Below, one piece after another: positions 46,778 through 61,459 of a stretch of 64,000 bases of DNA. The position numbers and the translations under genes are program-made. Each line of letters starts with the position of its first letter. Position 1 is the first letter of the stretch. This stretch comes from Ampullaceana balthica (taxonomy: Eukaryota; Mollusca; Gastropoda; Lymnaeidae). The stretch lies in assembly GCA_944989445.1 (NCBI GenBank), contig CALYLW010000320.1:241501-305500 (forward strand), given 5' to 3'. The notes under the pieces are model-generated. The model saw only the letters and a program-made list of their open reading frames with translations. It had not been told where the DNA came from and ran no database searches.

Positions 46778-49700
46778 TAGGGGTCTACCGATATATCGGC
46801 TGGCCGATATATCGGCACGGATATCTGGATATAGGCAATATCGGTATCGGTGGCATGTAAAGGTCCCGATACTGACGTCACGGATAATTCATAATAAATG
46901 ACATTTTGACCAACAACACAAAAAAAAATAAATAAATAAACTATCATTTAGATTTACAATATCTCGACTAATTAGAATATCGACCCCGATACCGGTATTG
47001 AAATAGCCAAAAGAGTCCTAGTATTAATATGTGCAGCCACGATACAGTGTGACATGTGCTATGATATTGTTTAGGTATCGGCCGATATTCGTATACTCGG
47101 AAATACTGTGTAAATAGTGCCGATGCCAAGTATATCGTAATTGCTCTAATAAATGGCTAACATGTAAACATTATGTTCACGTAATTGCTCTAATAGCAAA
47201 GATGCACGCAGAATCGCAGATTTCTAAAACATTTCGTTTCGAATGGAATAACAAATGTTCCGTGAGCAGACTTGTTGTCATTGGCAACCATTCATCCTTC
47301 AACCTCATTTTCAATCTATTACTATTACTTTGTTATCATTGTTTCATTCATAAAAGGTTGCCGTGTGCAAAAGCCATTACACTATTGGTTAGAATTAATA
47401 ATTATGAGTCAAAGTTGAAATTTCAAAAGGGATTCCTAATTTTTTCTTGTACATTTTTATAAAGGACGGCTCGTTTTGTCATGAGTCCTATAAAGTTCAT
47501 GATCTGGAACTTGTAAACACATCAGAAAGGTCGTTTCGACAAAAAAATCGGTAAGATCGGAAAAAAATAGATCTACATATCGGTAGACCCCTAAATTATA
47601 AAATATAATTAACTACGAGTGATAAATTTAAGAATGACGTCATCATATATGACCGCTGTTATTTTTGTCCTAACAAATACTCATATCGGCACTCATATCG
47701 GAAAAAAAATATCGGTAATATCGGCAAAAATGCATATCGGTAGACCCCTTATATAAAATATAAATAATTTCGAGTGATTAGTTTAAGAATGACGTCATCA
47801 AATATGACCGCTGGGTTTTTGTCCTAACAAATACTCATATAGGCACTCATATCGGAAACAATATCGGTAATATCGGCAAAAATGCATATCGGTAGACCCC
47901 TAATATAAATATAAATAACTAGTGTATTACCCGTCAAAAATGCCGGAAGTTTTCAAAATGGATACATTTCAGTTTTTGTAATCGTCCCTTTTGCCTGAAA
48001 TCCGCATAGTGAATAATCAGAAAATGTAGAGCCCAAGAGAGAAAAGTTAAATCTCTTTTCCATATTGAACAATTTTATGCGGACGTTTGAAATTTTCCAT
48101 TATATTTTTGTTTTTTGCAATATTTTTTTCAAGCTTTATTTTAGAGTTGCGCTATCTAAAATCTAGCGTTACGAACGGACATAGCAGAGTATATATTTTG
48201 ATTATATATACGAATATATGTGCTATGAGAAAGCCTCCAAGCTTAGGCTTAGCGTTGTATATGTTTGCATGAATACAATCAGGATAATATGAAATGCATA
48301 GTGAATTACACACAGCATAAGGTGATACTAGAGCAAAGAAGTTTGAAGTTCGAAGTATTAACAAATATTGCTTAGGAGTCAGCCGGACGTTAACTTGCAG
48401 CATTGAATAGTGCGCACCAATTATGAGTGCACCAATAATACAGCACTGAGCATTAAAAATAAATTATATGACTGTAATGTGATCCACATCAAGGACATAT
48501 GTGATTTGAAGCAGTTTAAGCTTCATTGATGATTATGACTTATCAGTTTATTCGCCCATTTGTCCATACATTATTACCACAACATTACCAAAACATGTAA
48601 AAAATAAAATGTAATTTTTACACATGTTAATAACAAAGAACTATTCATTTATCATGAAACGTAGTAAGCAAAGTTTGTCACAGGATAACAGAAGAGATTA
48701 AATTTTCAACTGTTAATCATATTTACAATTTAATATAAACGTGTTAGTAATTCACATAAACGTTTTTATTATAATTAGTGTCAAGTCAGCACCTTTTGAA
48801 GATCTATTATGACTTGTCAGTTTATGCTCCCAATGGTCCATACATCATTACCTTTACATTATCAAAAACATGTAAATAAATTTTTTAACTATTTACAAAT
48901 ATGAATAACAAAGAACTATTTATTTTGCATAAAACCTTTGAAGTAATATGTTAATCACTGGATAAAAGAAAATATTAAAGTATCAACAGGTAATCGTATA
49001 TAAAATTTAATATACACGTTTTAGGGATTCTAATAAACGTTTTCATTATTGTCAAGTCAGCACCCCTTCCAGTTCTATATTAAAATCAAAGATTTTTTTA
49101 TTTTAAAATAGTCTAAGACGAATTAAAATATTACATGTAAATAACAATAAAAAAAACTATTGTGGGGAGGAGTCCGATTTTTAAATATGTTATTTCTTTA
49201 AACATACAAATATGCAATCTCAAAGTGTAAATAAAAGAAAAACAAACGCTAAACTGAAGCATAAGTTGGCAAATTTCATTTGCAGTAATAAATAATGGCT
49301 TTGTAGTTCAAAACGCATCGAAACTTCACAACCAAACGACAACCAATTGTAAATTTCATGAGCCGAAAAACGAATGCTATATATTAATATAGAAAATTAA
49401 ATTTATAACTACGTACGTAATATTGACATGGACACATACACAAAATTGGAAATTTAATACAAAAAATAATAATAATATTAATCAAATAAAACATGGCTCT
49501 TTTTACTTCGTTCCCTTCACACATTAATAAAAGCTCAAATAATGACGTCTCGTCTCAATATTTTATGGCTAGAAACACATTTTGTTAATCACGAATGCAA
49601 CATTCTTACTTCTATATTTTCATTTTTTATCGGGAGTTACTTCGCACAGCGTCATGGACAGACACTACGTGACATTGCAAATTATCTATGTTTTTTAGGA

Positions 49701-49819
49701 GTGATAAATGTTAGAATGACGTCATCAAATATGACCGCTGGTTTTTGTCGTAACAAATACTCATGTCGGCAAAAAATATATTGGTAATATCCGAAAAAAT
49801 GCATATCAGTAGGCCCATA
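46778..49819. mobile_element. 3.0-kb composite hAT-type element, absent from unit 1
   Basis: Unit 1 has an empty site (AATAATTTCAAG|TGAAAAG, near 36826). Here the same point is split by 3042 bp starting TAGGGGTCTACCGATATATC and ending CATATCAGTAGGCCCATA, with flanking 8-mers ATTTTAAG (46770-46777) and ATTCTAAG (49820-49827). Further right-type ends (CATATCGGTAGACCCC) lie inside at about 47578, 47737 and 47889. Each of the last two, like the outermost end, is preceded by the same block with AATGACGTCATCA and ACAAATACTCAT. Another internal duplication joins 48530-48760 to 48807-49060. No transposase was recognised. Confidence 0.8.
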
Positions 49820-50904
49820 ATTCTAAGTAAAAAGCTATTAATTTTTTTTTATATTTCAAATTGTCAACATCGTAACACCCCACTACAGAGTATGATAAAC
49901 TGGAAGTGGTGAAAGCTTAACTTTTAGATATCTCAGAATTACAAAGATAAAGAGATTTTAAGAGTATTTACAGATTTAAGGAAATTTTCCATACAATTTT
50001 TTGTATGATCTATAGCTTTTCCATAAGGGCATGGATTAGACTTAAATGAAAGAAAAGTATCAACATACATAATTTGCAATGCATGTCACGTCCATCCCAT
50101 CCTGTCTGTGACGCTACTAATTTTAGAAAGCAGCGCACCCAATTACTGCACCAAAAATAACTCTTTTCGAATATTCCACATAAAATTGCTCAATATGAAA
50201 ACAAATGAATAAAATAAAAATAAATTAAACAAATGAAAGTTCTGTATTACATTATTTTTTATTCTGATGTTTATTTTTTCAAAATAAATAGGTTCCAGCT
50301 GAAATGTATATATTTTGAAAAACTTCCGTCATTTTTAAACTAGTAATGTTCTATTTCAGAAAACGGTAAAGTTTTAACTCAAATCTCCGTTCTGTCGACA
50401 CACTTCAAATTAGTTAGCGCTATTTAAGATTCGTTACAAATACAATACTGCTGATAATAATTGACGTAGAATTATTAGTGTTCAACTTAAAGCTAGGTGT
50501 TATTTAAACTGTGACACACTGTCCTGGTGGTTTCCTTGTCTTGTTGCATTCTTTCCTGGTGGTTCTGTTGTCTGGTAACGTTTCCCTCGTGGTTTCCTAG
50601 TCTGGAGACAGTCTTCCCTGTCCGGTGGTTTCCCTATCTGGTAACGTTATGTTAATGTGGCTACTTTTTGGTGGATTTGTGTATAAAAAATGACTTTCCG
50701 GTAGCTTTATATGTGCACACTCTCCTTTTCAATCTAGTAACAGTCAATTATTGAACCAATTTGAGAGAGTTCCGACAGTTTCATTTTTTCCAGCCCATAT
50801 CATGATGTCATTAGCTGCTAACAACCCCCAAAGGTTCATTGGTCTTTGCTAATAATAAACTCGAGCAATAAAACAAACCCGTAAAAACAAAGTTTTTGAC
50901 TATA
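49820..50904. other. Unit-2 flank with a Helitron-family fragment
   Basis: Mostly collinear with 36830-37300 of unit 1, but with about 0.5 kb extra between 50020 and 50570. Part of that (50125-50200, containing GAAAGCAGCGCACCCAATTA) matches the interior of the Helitron family at 31566-32498. No gene. Confidence 0.5.
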
Positions 50905-51408
50905 AATCCCTTATATATGAGACATAACTAACAGTATTGATTATTTTCAAACACGACAAACATACAGACTGAATATGTCTTAACTCAACTTTGCTTCATA
51001 ACCCTGGGGGGGGGAGAGGGGAAAAGTCTGGTCACCGATTTGCTTGACCGAGCTCAGCGCGACACGTAAAATGTAAACAAAAGCACCCCGGTTCTTCGAT
51101 GGGTCGCCTCAAAGCGTCAACTCAAACTTTCACGTGGGAAAAAAACAATAACAAACCGTGAATTTGAATTACATACGTTATATAAGGAAAAACTAAAAAT
51201 GCATTAATTTAATTACGGTACAATCGATCGATCTGAAATTTTCAAATGAAGCATTGTTAGGTGAGACCTGTCCATGTGCCAAATTTCAGCTTGATCGAAT
51301 GACTGGAAGTGGGTCATTTTCGACTTTTGTTTTTCCGCCCGCCCACCCATGAGATGATGAGATGACGACAGACAGACAGAGACGGCCGCGAAGTTAATAT
51401 AAGGGATT
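50905..51408. mobile_element. TA-flanked MITE, AATCCCTTATAT ends
   Basis: Starts AATCCCTTATAT and ends ATATAAGGGATT, a perfect 12-bp inverted repeat, with TA duplicated on both sides (50903-50904 and 51409-51410). The interior has a GACAGACAGACAGAGACGG run and a CTGAAATTT...AAATTTCAGC motif shared with 33300-33400. Absent from the matching place in unit 1. Confidence 0.8.
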
Positions 51409-51749
51409 TAAAAAAGAGAAAATGATAAAGGCTAAACATAAACCAATCATTTAGTTGTTGATTAACCTAAATAAGATTTGGCAGAGGAAGTTTAAGTTTT
51501 TCACTTATTGCTACGCACAATATCAACTCATCGAAACAAGCAGATACTGATGCTAGATAATGTAATGCTTTGAATATTTATTATTAGACAGAAAAATGTT
51601 TTTTCTTAGTGGAAATATTAAAATATTTAAATAATAGTATATCTGAAAAATTGAAATTTGCAGGTTTCCTTCTTAATGTTAAAACATAAAGTCATTATGT
51701 ATATTTACGTCTAGCTTAAATCTGAAGAAGAGAGAAGACCTTTCCTTAC

Positions 51750-52742
51750 TCATTCATTTTCCTTAATATGAAATGCCATCCACTCTAAGTGTTCAGTTAC
51801 TCTCATAAACAAAGAAGGGAAAAAATTATAGGTGCAATTAAATCCTTTAGGCACTGCATGAGCTACACCTGCAAGAACAAATCGTCCATCTACTTTACAG
51901 GCAAGAGGACCGCCAGAATCCCCTGCGCAGACTCCGCTTCTGGCGTCATTCAAATCTAAGCACAAGACCCGCCTATCATATATTTCAGCACCAAACACAG
52001 CCCAGCTGTAGACACAGAGGCTTTGAGGCATGACGGTTACTTTGATTTGCTGAAGAACATCTTTTGATTTTTGAAAATAATCAAACCTTCCCCAACCAGT
52101 CGCATAGCAGTCTCCAGCTTGTTCGCCGTCAAACCTCTGACCCGGTTTTGGAAGACAAATGGGCCGTACGTAGTCAGTGAACTCCACCGGTGTGTCAAGC
52201 TTGATCAGAGCGATGTCGGACACATGGTGGGAAATATAACCCTTGTGGGCGATGATCTTTGGCGATTTTCGTCTTCGGATCCCGGAGTCGTTTCTTCGAA
52301 AGTTTTCCTCGACGTTTAGCGTGTTCAAATCTGTTACACCGAGATATACTCTGACGCTTACGTCGAGAAACGTTCCCACTTTGACGTCAATCACGCAGTG
52401 TGCGGCAGTCAGTACCCACGACTCCGATATAAGGGAACCGCCGCACATTTGGGTGTAGTTGTTATGGTTCCTCATTACAACAAGAACTTGCCACGGCCAC
52501 GCCTTCTCTGGCGCGTCTTGTCCGTTTATTATGGCTTCATTGACATCAATGGCAGGATTTCCACATTGGCTAATGTTTTCGAATATATTTTCAGTTGAGC
52601 CATGGAATGGTAAATCTGGTTCACTATTTTTTCCAATGGTGTGGTAATAAGTATATCTATAACTATAAAGTGGTTGTTTTATTGCCGACATCAATTCACA
52701 AACTTGGGACACCACAAAGTGAAGGAAATAGATAGCGAAGAT
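51750..52742 (-). CDS. S1-family serine protease, unit 2, terminal exon
   Basis: A 993-bp exon, paralogue of 37631-38626, one codon shorter (VFGAEI in place of VLLGAEI). It has the same acceptor, the same IFAIYFLHFV signal-like start and an intact frame to the same stop. The residue corresponding to the internal Met of unit 1 is Val, confirming that the real start is in an upstream exon. LTAAHC, DIALIKL and GDSGGP are all kept, as is the NEA|IING activation site with Ala at P1. Pocket residues 189 Gly, 216 Val and 226 Ser are unchanged, but 192 is Ala (Phe in unit 1) and the position of Ser214 is His (Tyr in unit 1). Substitutions are scattered with no stop or frameshift, so both copies look maintained. 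Convergent with the damaged peptide gene. Confidence 0.88.
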   Translation of the reverse strand: MFAIYFLHFVVSQVCELMSAIKQPLYSYRYTYYHTIGKNSEPDLPFHGSTENIFENISQCGNPAIDVNEAIINGQDAPEKAWPWQVLVVMRNHNNYTQMCGGSLISESWVLTAAHCVIDVKVGTFLDVSVRVYLGVTDLNTLNVEENFRRNDSGIRRRKSPKIIAHKGYISHHVSDIALIKLDTPVEFTDYVRPICLPKPGQRFDGEQAGDCYATGWGRFDYFQKSKDVLQQIKVTVMPQSLCVYSWAVFGAEIYDRRVLCLDLNDARSGVCAGDSGGPLACKVDGRFVLAGVAHAVPKGFNCTYNFFPSLFMRVTEHLEWMAFHIKENE

Positions 52743-53211
52743 CTGAAAAATAAATTATAATTATTTATTAGTCACGATGTAAATTACAAATGGATATTTT
52801 ATCTGATCTAGCCTACAGTACTTTCTGAAACAAAATATATTTCCAATTATTTTAATATATTTTAATTATATAGGTTATGACGCATGGCACATCTTTAAAC
52901 GGTACATCATCTATTTTCTCAGTACTAATGTTGTACTTTGATCTGCAAAACTTAGTTCATGTTTCATTTGAAATTTAGATATATTAGGCTACATGACTAG
53001 GATATAGAGTGATCTGTAAACATGGGATGATTTTTTTTTATAAGTAGATACCTATGCAGAGAGAGTTGTTTTCTTTACAAATTCTACAAAGTAAAGAAGG
53101 AAGTCTTTTATAATATTTGAATATAAATGTTTACGTTTAAAAAACTTCATACACCACTACCCAGAGTGTCAGGTTACAACGCTCTGACTAAAGCTTGCGA
53201 TAGTGTTGACA

Positions 53212-53218
53212 TTTTATA
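53212..53218 (-). promoter_or_regulatory. Candidate TATA box of protease gene, unit 2
   Basis: TATAAAA on the minus strand in the block conserved with 39100-39106. A Helitron begins about 70 bp upstream of it (53291), so this copy has lost its original upstream sequence beyond that point. Confidence 0.3.
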
Positions 53219-53290
53219 CAGCAATCTTGAGATGGAGTGTATCATGTCACTTGGATAGATCAAGCTTCAAGTGGTGAAGAGCTTTTCTCT

Positions 53291-55583
<2,293 letters not shown>

Positions 55584-57832
55584 TAGTTTATAAAAAGTTC
55601 AATATTAAAAGGCAGACTGACTTTATATTTCATACGCAATGATCGATTCATACAAAACAACACAGTTTATAAACAGCGTTTCGCCATGAGTTCAAGGGTG
55701 CCCGCCCCTTATGTCCCGTCGCGGTTAGTCTCTCATTTTGCAAATTGGGAATGAGCGTTATCCAAAGTAAAGCTAAATGCATGTAACATAGCTGAGGAAA
55801 CAGTGGCTACCATGCTGCCATGAATTCTCATCAGCGATTAGGGATTGTGATAGTTTAGGCAGCCCTAGAAACCACGGTAGAACAATTGTATGGCAGTGCC
55901 CTTAAGTTGAGGGTTGCTACCGGAATTATAAGCCGCGTGAAAACAGCTTGTAGGCTCGACCTTCCCAAAATAGAATGTCGCATAAACAGCCTTAAAACTT
56001 TAAAATATTCCAATTTCGGCCAGGAGGAAAAATTCCGGAAAATCATGCATAACAAAGGATCTGTAAACAATAGTATGCCGTGATTACCTTTAATAATACA
56101 ATATTCATAATGATGTCAGTATAAAGGAAAAGCAAGATCTGTTGATATGTATAGAAAAGTAAGAAATATACAATATTGCAGCACCATTATTCAATATATT
56201 TATTAATATTATTTAACAATATTATATTGACTTGTTTCCAACTTCCGTTTAGCTTTTAAGCTGCCGATGATCTCGTTTTCGAGTGAAGTGTGCAAAGTCG
56301 ATGTGCAAAAGTCGATGTGCAAAGTCTTACTACGTTTACATCTACATATTTTATGAAGTCTATTTGTACTTGCTCTGTTAGTATTAAAAAATGTTTAATC
56401 CCACCCAGGGTTTCGTGATTTTATTGACTACTGCCCCTACCAATTGAAAGTCCCCTTCAAATAGTTCACAAAGTTGCCCCTCCATATTAAACTTATATTC
56501 TGCTTATTAGCCTCACTCTAACGCAATTATATATAACTCCTATACATGATTCATTTTCTTCTTTAATATCCCCGATCTTTTACTTTCAATGCATCCTTTA
56601 CTTTAGGGCAGTTTATTGAACAATCTATTCAAAACAATCACTTGTACTATTTAAGCACCTAAGGTAAATAAATCTTCCACCTAACAAACATTTGACTTTG
56701 TTATTATTACTATTCACATTTGTTATATATATTTATCAGTCGCATAAACAGCCTTTAAAATATTTGCTCCATCCGGTCCTCAAAATAGCGGAAAATAAAT
56801 GTCTCTACCCTCTATAAAATAAAAGAACAAACAAGCGCTGGAGAAATTTACGATGTACAAATGTAATATGAGGAAATCAACGATATCAAGGAATTTTAAT
56901 ACGAATTGAACTCTTTATATGCCCGTCTGTTACTGTATTTTATTTGTAATTGGCATTTTGTGGCTGTATTAAATGTTATACTAATACAACTAAAACCGGA
57001 AGTTGATCAAACTGGTGGAAAATAAATTTCTCTGCCGGCTATAAAACAAAAGAATACAAAAGCGTTGGAGAAATTTACAACGCACATGTGAAATATGAGG
57101 AAAAGGGGCGAAGGCGGTTAACTGGCGCCTCAAAACCAGTCGCTTCGGGTAGATGAAGCTCGTTAAACTTGGTTGTTAACTCATCTAGGAGAAGGAAACT
57201 CTGACTCCAAACCTCCGCTGCCTTGCAACTACACCCGCTACTCGGGAAAGGCTAAGGGAGTAAACCCTGACAGAAAAATAGGAATTGGAGCATCTACAGA
57301 CGGTCTATACATAAAAACAATATGTACATTCTGGCAGCTCCTGCGATGCCAATGGCGCCAAGCTCCATCGACGAAAGTCGTTCCCTTGGTTACAACATAG
57401 ACGTGGAGAGAGGGGATATGCTGTATGGGAAGCAGCTAATTCTCCATAATACCTGCCCAGGTTTGCATCACCCCTGAGAGAACACTCCAGCGTCTCGAAA
57501 AGCCCAGCACTAAGAAAGGTAAAAAAGAAAAAGAAGACACCAGCCCTTCGTATCGCTAGCTGGAATGTGAGGACTATGTGTCCCGGCATCACAGATTACC
57601 TGCATTCTATAAATGACACGAGAAAAACTGGTATAGTTAATAGAGAGCTTAACAGACTGAAGATTAACATTGCATGCCTTCAGGAGACTAGGCTCCCAGA
57701 CAGCGGCTCATTAAAAGAGACAAATTAACCTTCTTCTGGCAAGCCAGACCTACAGATGAACCAAAACACAATGGTGTAGTCTTTGCAGTTAAAAGAACCC
57801 TCCTACCATTCATTGAACCCCAATCATCAGGT

Positions 57833-58189
57833 ATGGAGAGGATCATCGCTCTGAGACTCAGTACAGATGAGGCAATTTATCTCCTGGGAGATTTCAATGC
57901 TAGAGTGGGAAGCGATCACGAAGCCTGGCCCACATGTCTTGGTCTTTTTGGAAGGGGAAATTTAAATGAGAATGGACAGAGGCTGCTGGAACTGTGCTGT
58001 TCAAGAGGCATGTGTGTGACCAAAACTTTCTTTAAGTGCAAAGATATACACCAAGTTTCTTGGAGACACCCTCGATCGCGCCAATGGCACCAGCTGGACC
58101 TCATCATCACCAGGCGTGCACACCTGGTTAGTATCCTATTCACCCGCAGCTATCACAGTGCCAACTGCGACACGGATCACTCCCTCTAG
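57833..58189 (+). pseudogene. LINE endonuclease C-terminal half
   Basis: The longest intact piece of the LINE ORF2 (118 codons): GDFNARVG with catalytic Asp and Asn, a WRHPRS...WHQLDLI block with the conserved Asp, and DTDHSL with the catalytic His. The N-terminal half (from 57549) is in another frame because of stops and a frameshift near 57728. Confidence 0.85.
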
Positions 58190-59414
58190 GCCAGCAAGGT
58201 ACGAATAATGAGTGAAAACGTGTACCATACAAAGAAAAATGGATGTCCACGCATCAACACATTTAGCACGAAAGACCCTGTGAAAACGCAGCTGTTCACA
58301 GAAAAAGTTAATGAAGGTCTCTCAAAGACATCCCCGTACGTCACATTTGACTCCAAATGGACGCATCTCTGAGACACTATCTATACATCAGCATTAAATG
58401 CCTTTGGAAAAAAAACACAAAAGCACGGACTAGTTTGATGAACACTGGGATCAGATGAAACCATTCACTGAAGCTAAAAGAAAAAGTCTTATGGCCTACA
58501 AGGAAAAGCCCGCACCCGACAGGCTGCATGGCTTGAAAACAATCAAGTTGCATGCCCAAAAAGTCGCACGTCAATGTGTCAATACCTACTGGCTTAATCT
58601 ATGCTACAGCATACAGTCAGCTGCAGAAATTGGCAATGTCAAAGCCATGTATGAAAATATTAAAAAAGCAACTGGCCCTTTGACATCCAAGGTTGCCCCC
58701 CTAAAGTCCAAAAGTTGCGAAATTATCCAAGACCAGGCAGCGCAGCTATAACGCTGGATTGAGCATTATCTGGAACTGCATGCAACAGTTACCACAGTCT
58801 CCAGCACTACTCTAGATGACATCCCTGTTATGCCACTCATGGAAGAACTTGATGTCGTGCCCACACAGGAAGAGATGGGCAAAGCAATTGACTGCTTAGC
58901 TTGTGGAAAAGCCCCTGGGAATGATGGCATATCACCAGAAGTTCTTAAGAATGGCAAGACAGTTAAACTCCAGCCATTGCATGTGAACAGGGCTACATCC
59001 CCCAGGACCTAAAGGATGCAAATATATTGACACTATATAAGAACCAGGGCGATAAAAGTGACTGCAATGACTATCGCGGCATTTCACTCCTTCGCATTGT
59101 AGGAAAGGCTTTTGCCTGTGTCATACTTAAACGATTACAGAGTTTAGCCTCACGATTTAATCCAGAATCTCAGTGTGGTTTCCAGGTTCGTCGGTCAACC
59201 ATAGACATGGAGTTCTCCATACGGAAGGTCCAGGAAAAATAAAGAGAGCAGTAGAAACCACTATACATCGCTTTTGTGGATCTTACGAAACCTTTTGATT
59301 TAGTCAGTCATGGAAAAAATTGGCTGTTCCCCACACCTACTTGCCATCATCAGACAGTTCCATGAAAATATGTAAGGCACAGTGCAGTTCGATGGAGCTA
59401 CGTCAGAAGCTTGT

Positions 59415-59690
59415 TTCACGTGAGAATCACGAGATTCGTGACAGAGAGGTCACATGGGTAAAAGCGCTCGAAAAGAGTTCTGGGAGTAATGGCGAATGTG
59501 TAGCTGATGTCTCCACTTTGTGAAACCTCAAAGTTATATTTCTGTACATAGTTTGCATATTAAAGTTATTTTATTGACATTAATTCTTCAGAGGATTATT
59601 GTATGCAAGATTGTGTATTGTGAGAACGCCTACAAAACACATTAACAAGTAATACGTCACAAGACGTTACAGCTTGCCAGTCAGCAGCGC
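59415..59690. other. Unidentified 280-bp insertion in LINE RT
   Basis: The LINE frame runs through QFDGATSEACFT to about 59413 and resumes with VKQECVH at about 59693. Between them is non-RT DNA starting GTGAGAATCACGAGATTCGT and including AATACGTCACAAGACGTTAC. No terminal repeat or target duplication was found, so its nature is open. It could be a small transposon or a local rearrangement. Confidence 0.6.
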
Positions 59691-61459
59691 AGTTAAACAA
59701 GAATGTGTACACACCAACACTGTTCGCTATATTTTTTTCTGTATTGCTTCGATACGCATTCAAGGTTAGCAGTGATTGAATCTGGTTACACACCAGAGCT
59801 GATGGAGGAATTTTCAACACTGCCCACCTCCGAGCCAAAACCAAAACGACAGATGTCCTATTTTGCGAGCTACTTTTTGCGGACCATGCGGCACTGATAG
59901 CATACACAGAAACTGGTTTGCAACAACTCTTGTCAAGCTTTTCCAACGCCTGTAAAGAATTTGGTCTGCAAATCAGCTTGAAAAAGACAAACATCTTGGC
60001 GCAAGACACATGTTATCCTCCTATCATCAATATCGATAATGAAAACTTGGAGGTTGTGGACAGCTTCACATACTTGGGGTCCAAGATTTCCAACTCACTG
60101 TCCATTGAGGACTAAATAAACAGTAGAATTGGCAAAGCAGCTGCCACAATGGCTAACCTTAATAAACGGGTTTGGCAAAACATCAAGCTAACGGAGGAAA
60201 CCAATCTGTGTGTCTATCGAGCCTGCGTCATCAGTACGCTGCTATATGGAAGTGAGACATGGACATGGAACGCAATCTTAATAACTTCAACTTGAGATGC
60301 CTTCGTCGCATTCTTGGCATTAAATGGCAGGACAAAGTGCCAAAATAGTGAGGTCCTGATCAGTGGCGGATTTAGGTTTGTCTGCGTGGGGGGGCCAGGA
60401 GAATTTCAGGGGGCACCTAATTTTTTTAATTCATTCAATTTGTGCATATATTTCTAGGTGCTGAAATAAAATTCATTTGTCTAAATTGCTGGTTCTGCAA
60501 TGAAGATTAGAAATTTGATATGAGATTCACGCTTATTGCTATATTTTATGTTGAAAAAATATTTCTGCTCACTTTAAATGTAATATTTTCTTAAATAAGT
60601 TTCATCTTAAGAGACTGCTGCAGTCTCAAATATGAAATCTAAGGTGTGTTGTTTATGTTACATACATTTTCAGAGTTGCCCCGTTGAAACTTGCTAGACA
60701 AAAACTTCAAAAAGAAACATCTAGTCTTAAGTAGATATTGTTAATCAATTGAATTTATGAAAATGGTAGTTAAATTTGGGAGCTGTTATTTGTGACAAAA
60801 TCTAAATTTCTCATAGTCATAGTCATAATCCTTTGTGTACACCTTCAATTGCTGAATATCCTAGCAGACTTTAACATAGAAAACTCAGCATAATAAGCTA
60901 ATATTTTTTGGGCTAAATAAAACATCTAAAATGTTTTGATAATGAGGTAGAATTTGATTAAATTTTTTATAAGCCTCCAGTAGTTTGTTGTACTATCTGC
61001 AAGATGACTCATCAGTTTGTTCAGCTTGCCATAAATAGCAGTGACAGTAACTCAAACAAATAACCAAGTGTTAAAAATAAATGCTGCGTTGATCATTCAA
61101 AGTACATTATTTAATATTCTTTTTGTTTAAATCAAACCATTGCAATGAATCTCTTCAATATACAAACAATTGCTTTATATTCAGGAGAGTAACAGGTCAC
61201 AAATGCAAACAAAATATGTTGTTTTAAAAAATGTTAATCCTATATAATAAAAGGCAATGTTCTGTCCGGTCATAGATAGCGATTGGTCCCTCAAACACAT
61301 GTGACTCCTACAGGCAATCAAATTGAACACGTTTACGTGGACGTTCAAAACGAGTTATTTTGGTGCAGTTATTTCCAAGAGTTTATTTTGAGCGATGCGC
61401 GTTGGGATTTATAGTCAAAAGCTCTGTATTTACGAGCTATTTATTTTAAATATAATGAA

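Larger units (their letters stand above)
57097..60360 (+). mobile_element. Broken near-full-length LINE (endonuclease plus reverse transcriptase)
   Basis: Begins near 57097 with GGCGAAGGCGGTTAACTGGC, then a 5' region and an ORF2 in fragments. The APE-type endonuclease runs from IASWNVRTMC (57549) through CLQETR (about 57675), GDFNARVG (about 57889), WHQLDLI (about 58086) and DTDHSL (58167). The RT runs from APGNDGISPEVLK (58908) through DYRGISLL, then, after an insertion, LLFADHAALIAYTE (about 59868, degraded LFADD), SLKKTNILAQ and a VVDSFTYLGS block (about 60053), to TLLYGSETWTW (60238). Frameshifts, stops and the insertion at 59415-59690 make it inactive. The 3' end is cut by the hAT element at 60361. 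It is a related but distinct subfamily of the fragment at 0.3-1.2 kb. Confidence 0.85.
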
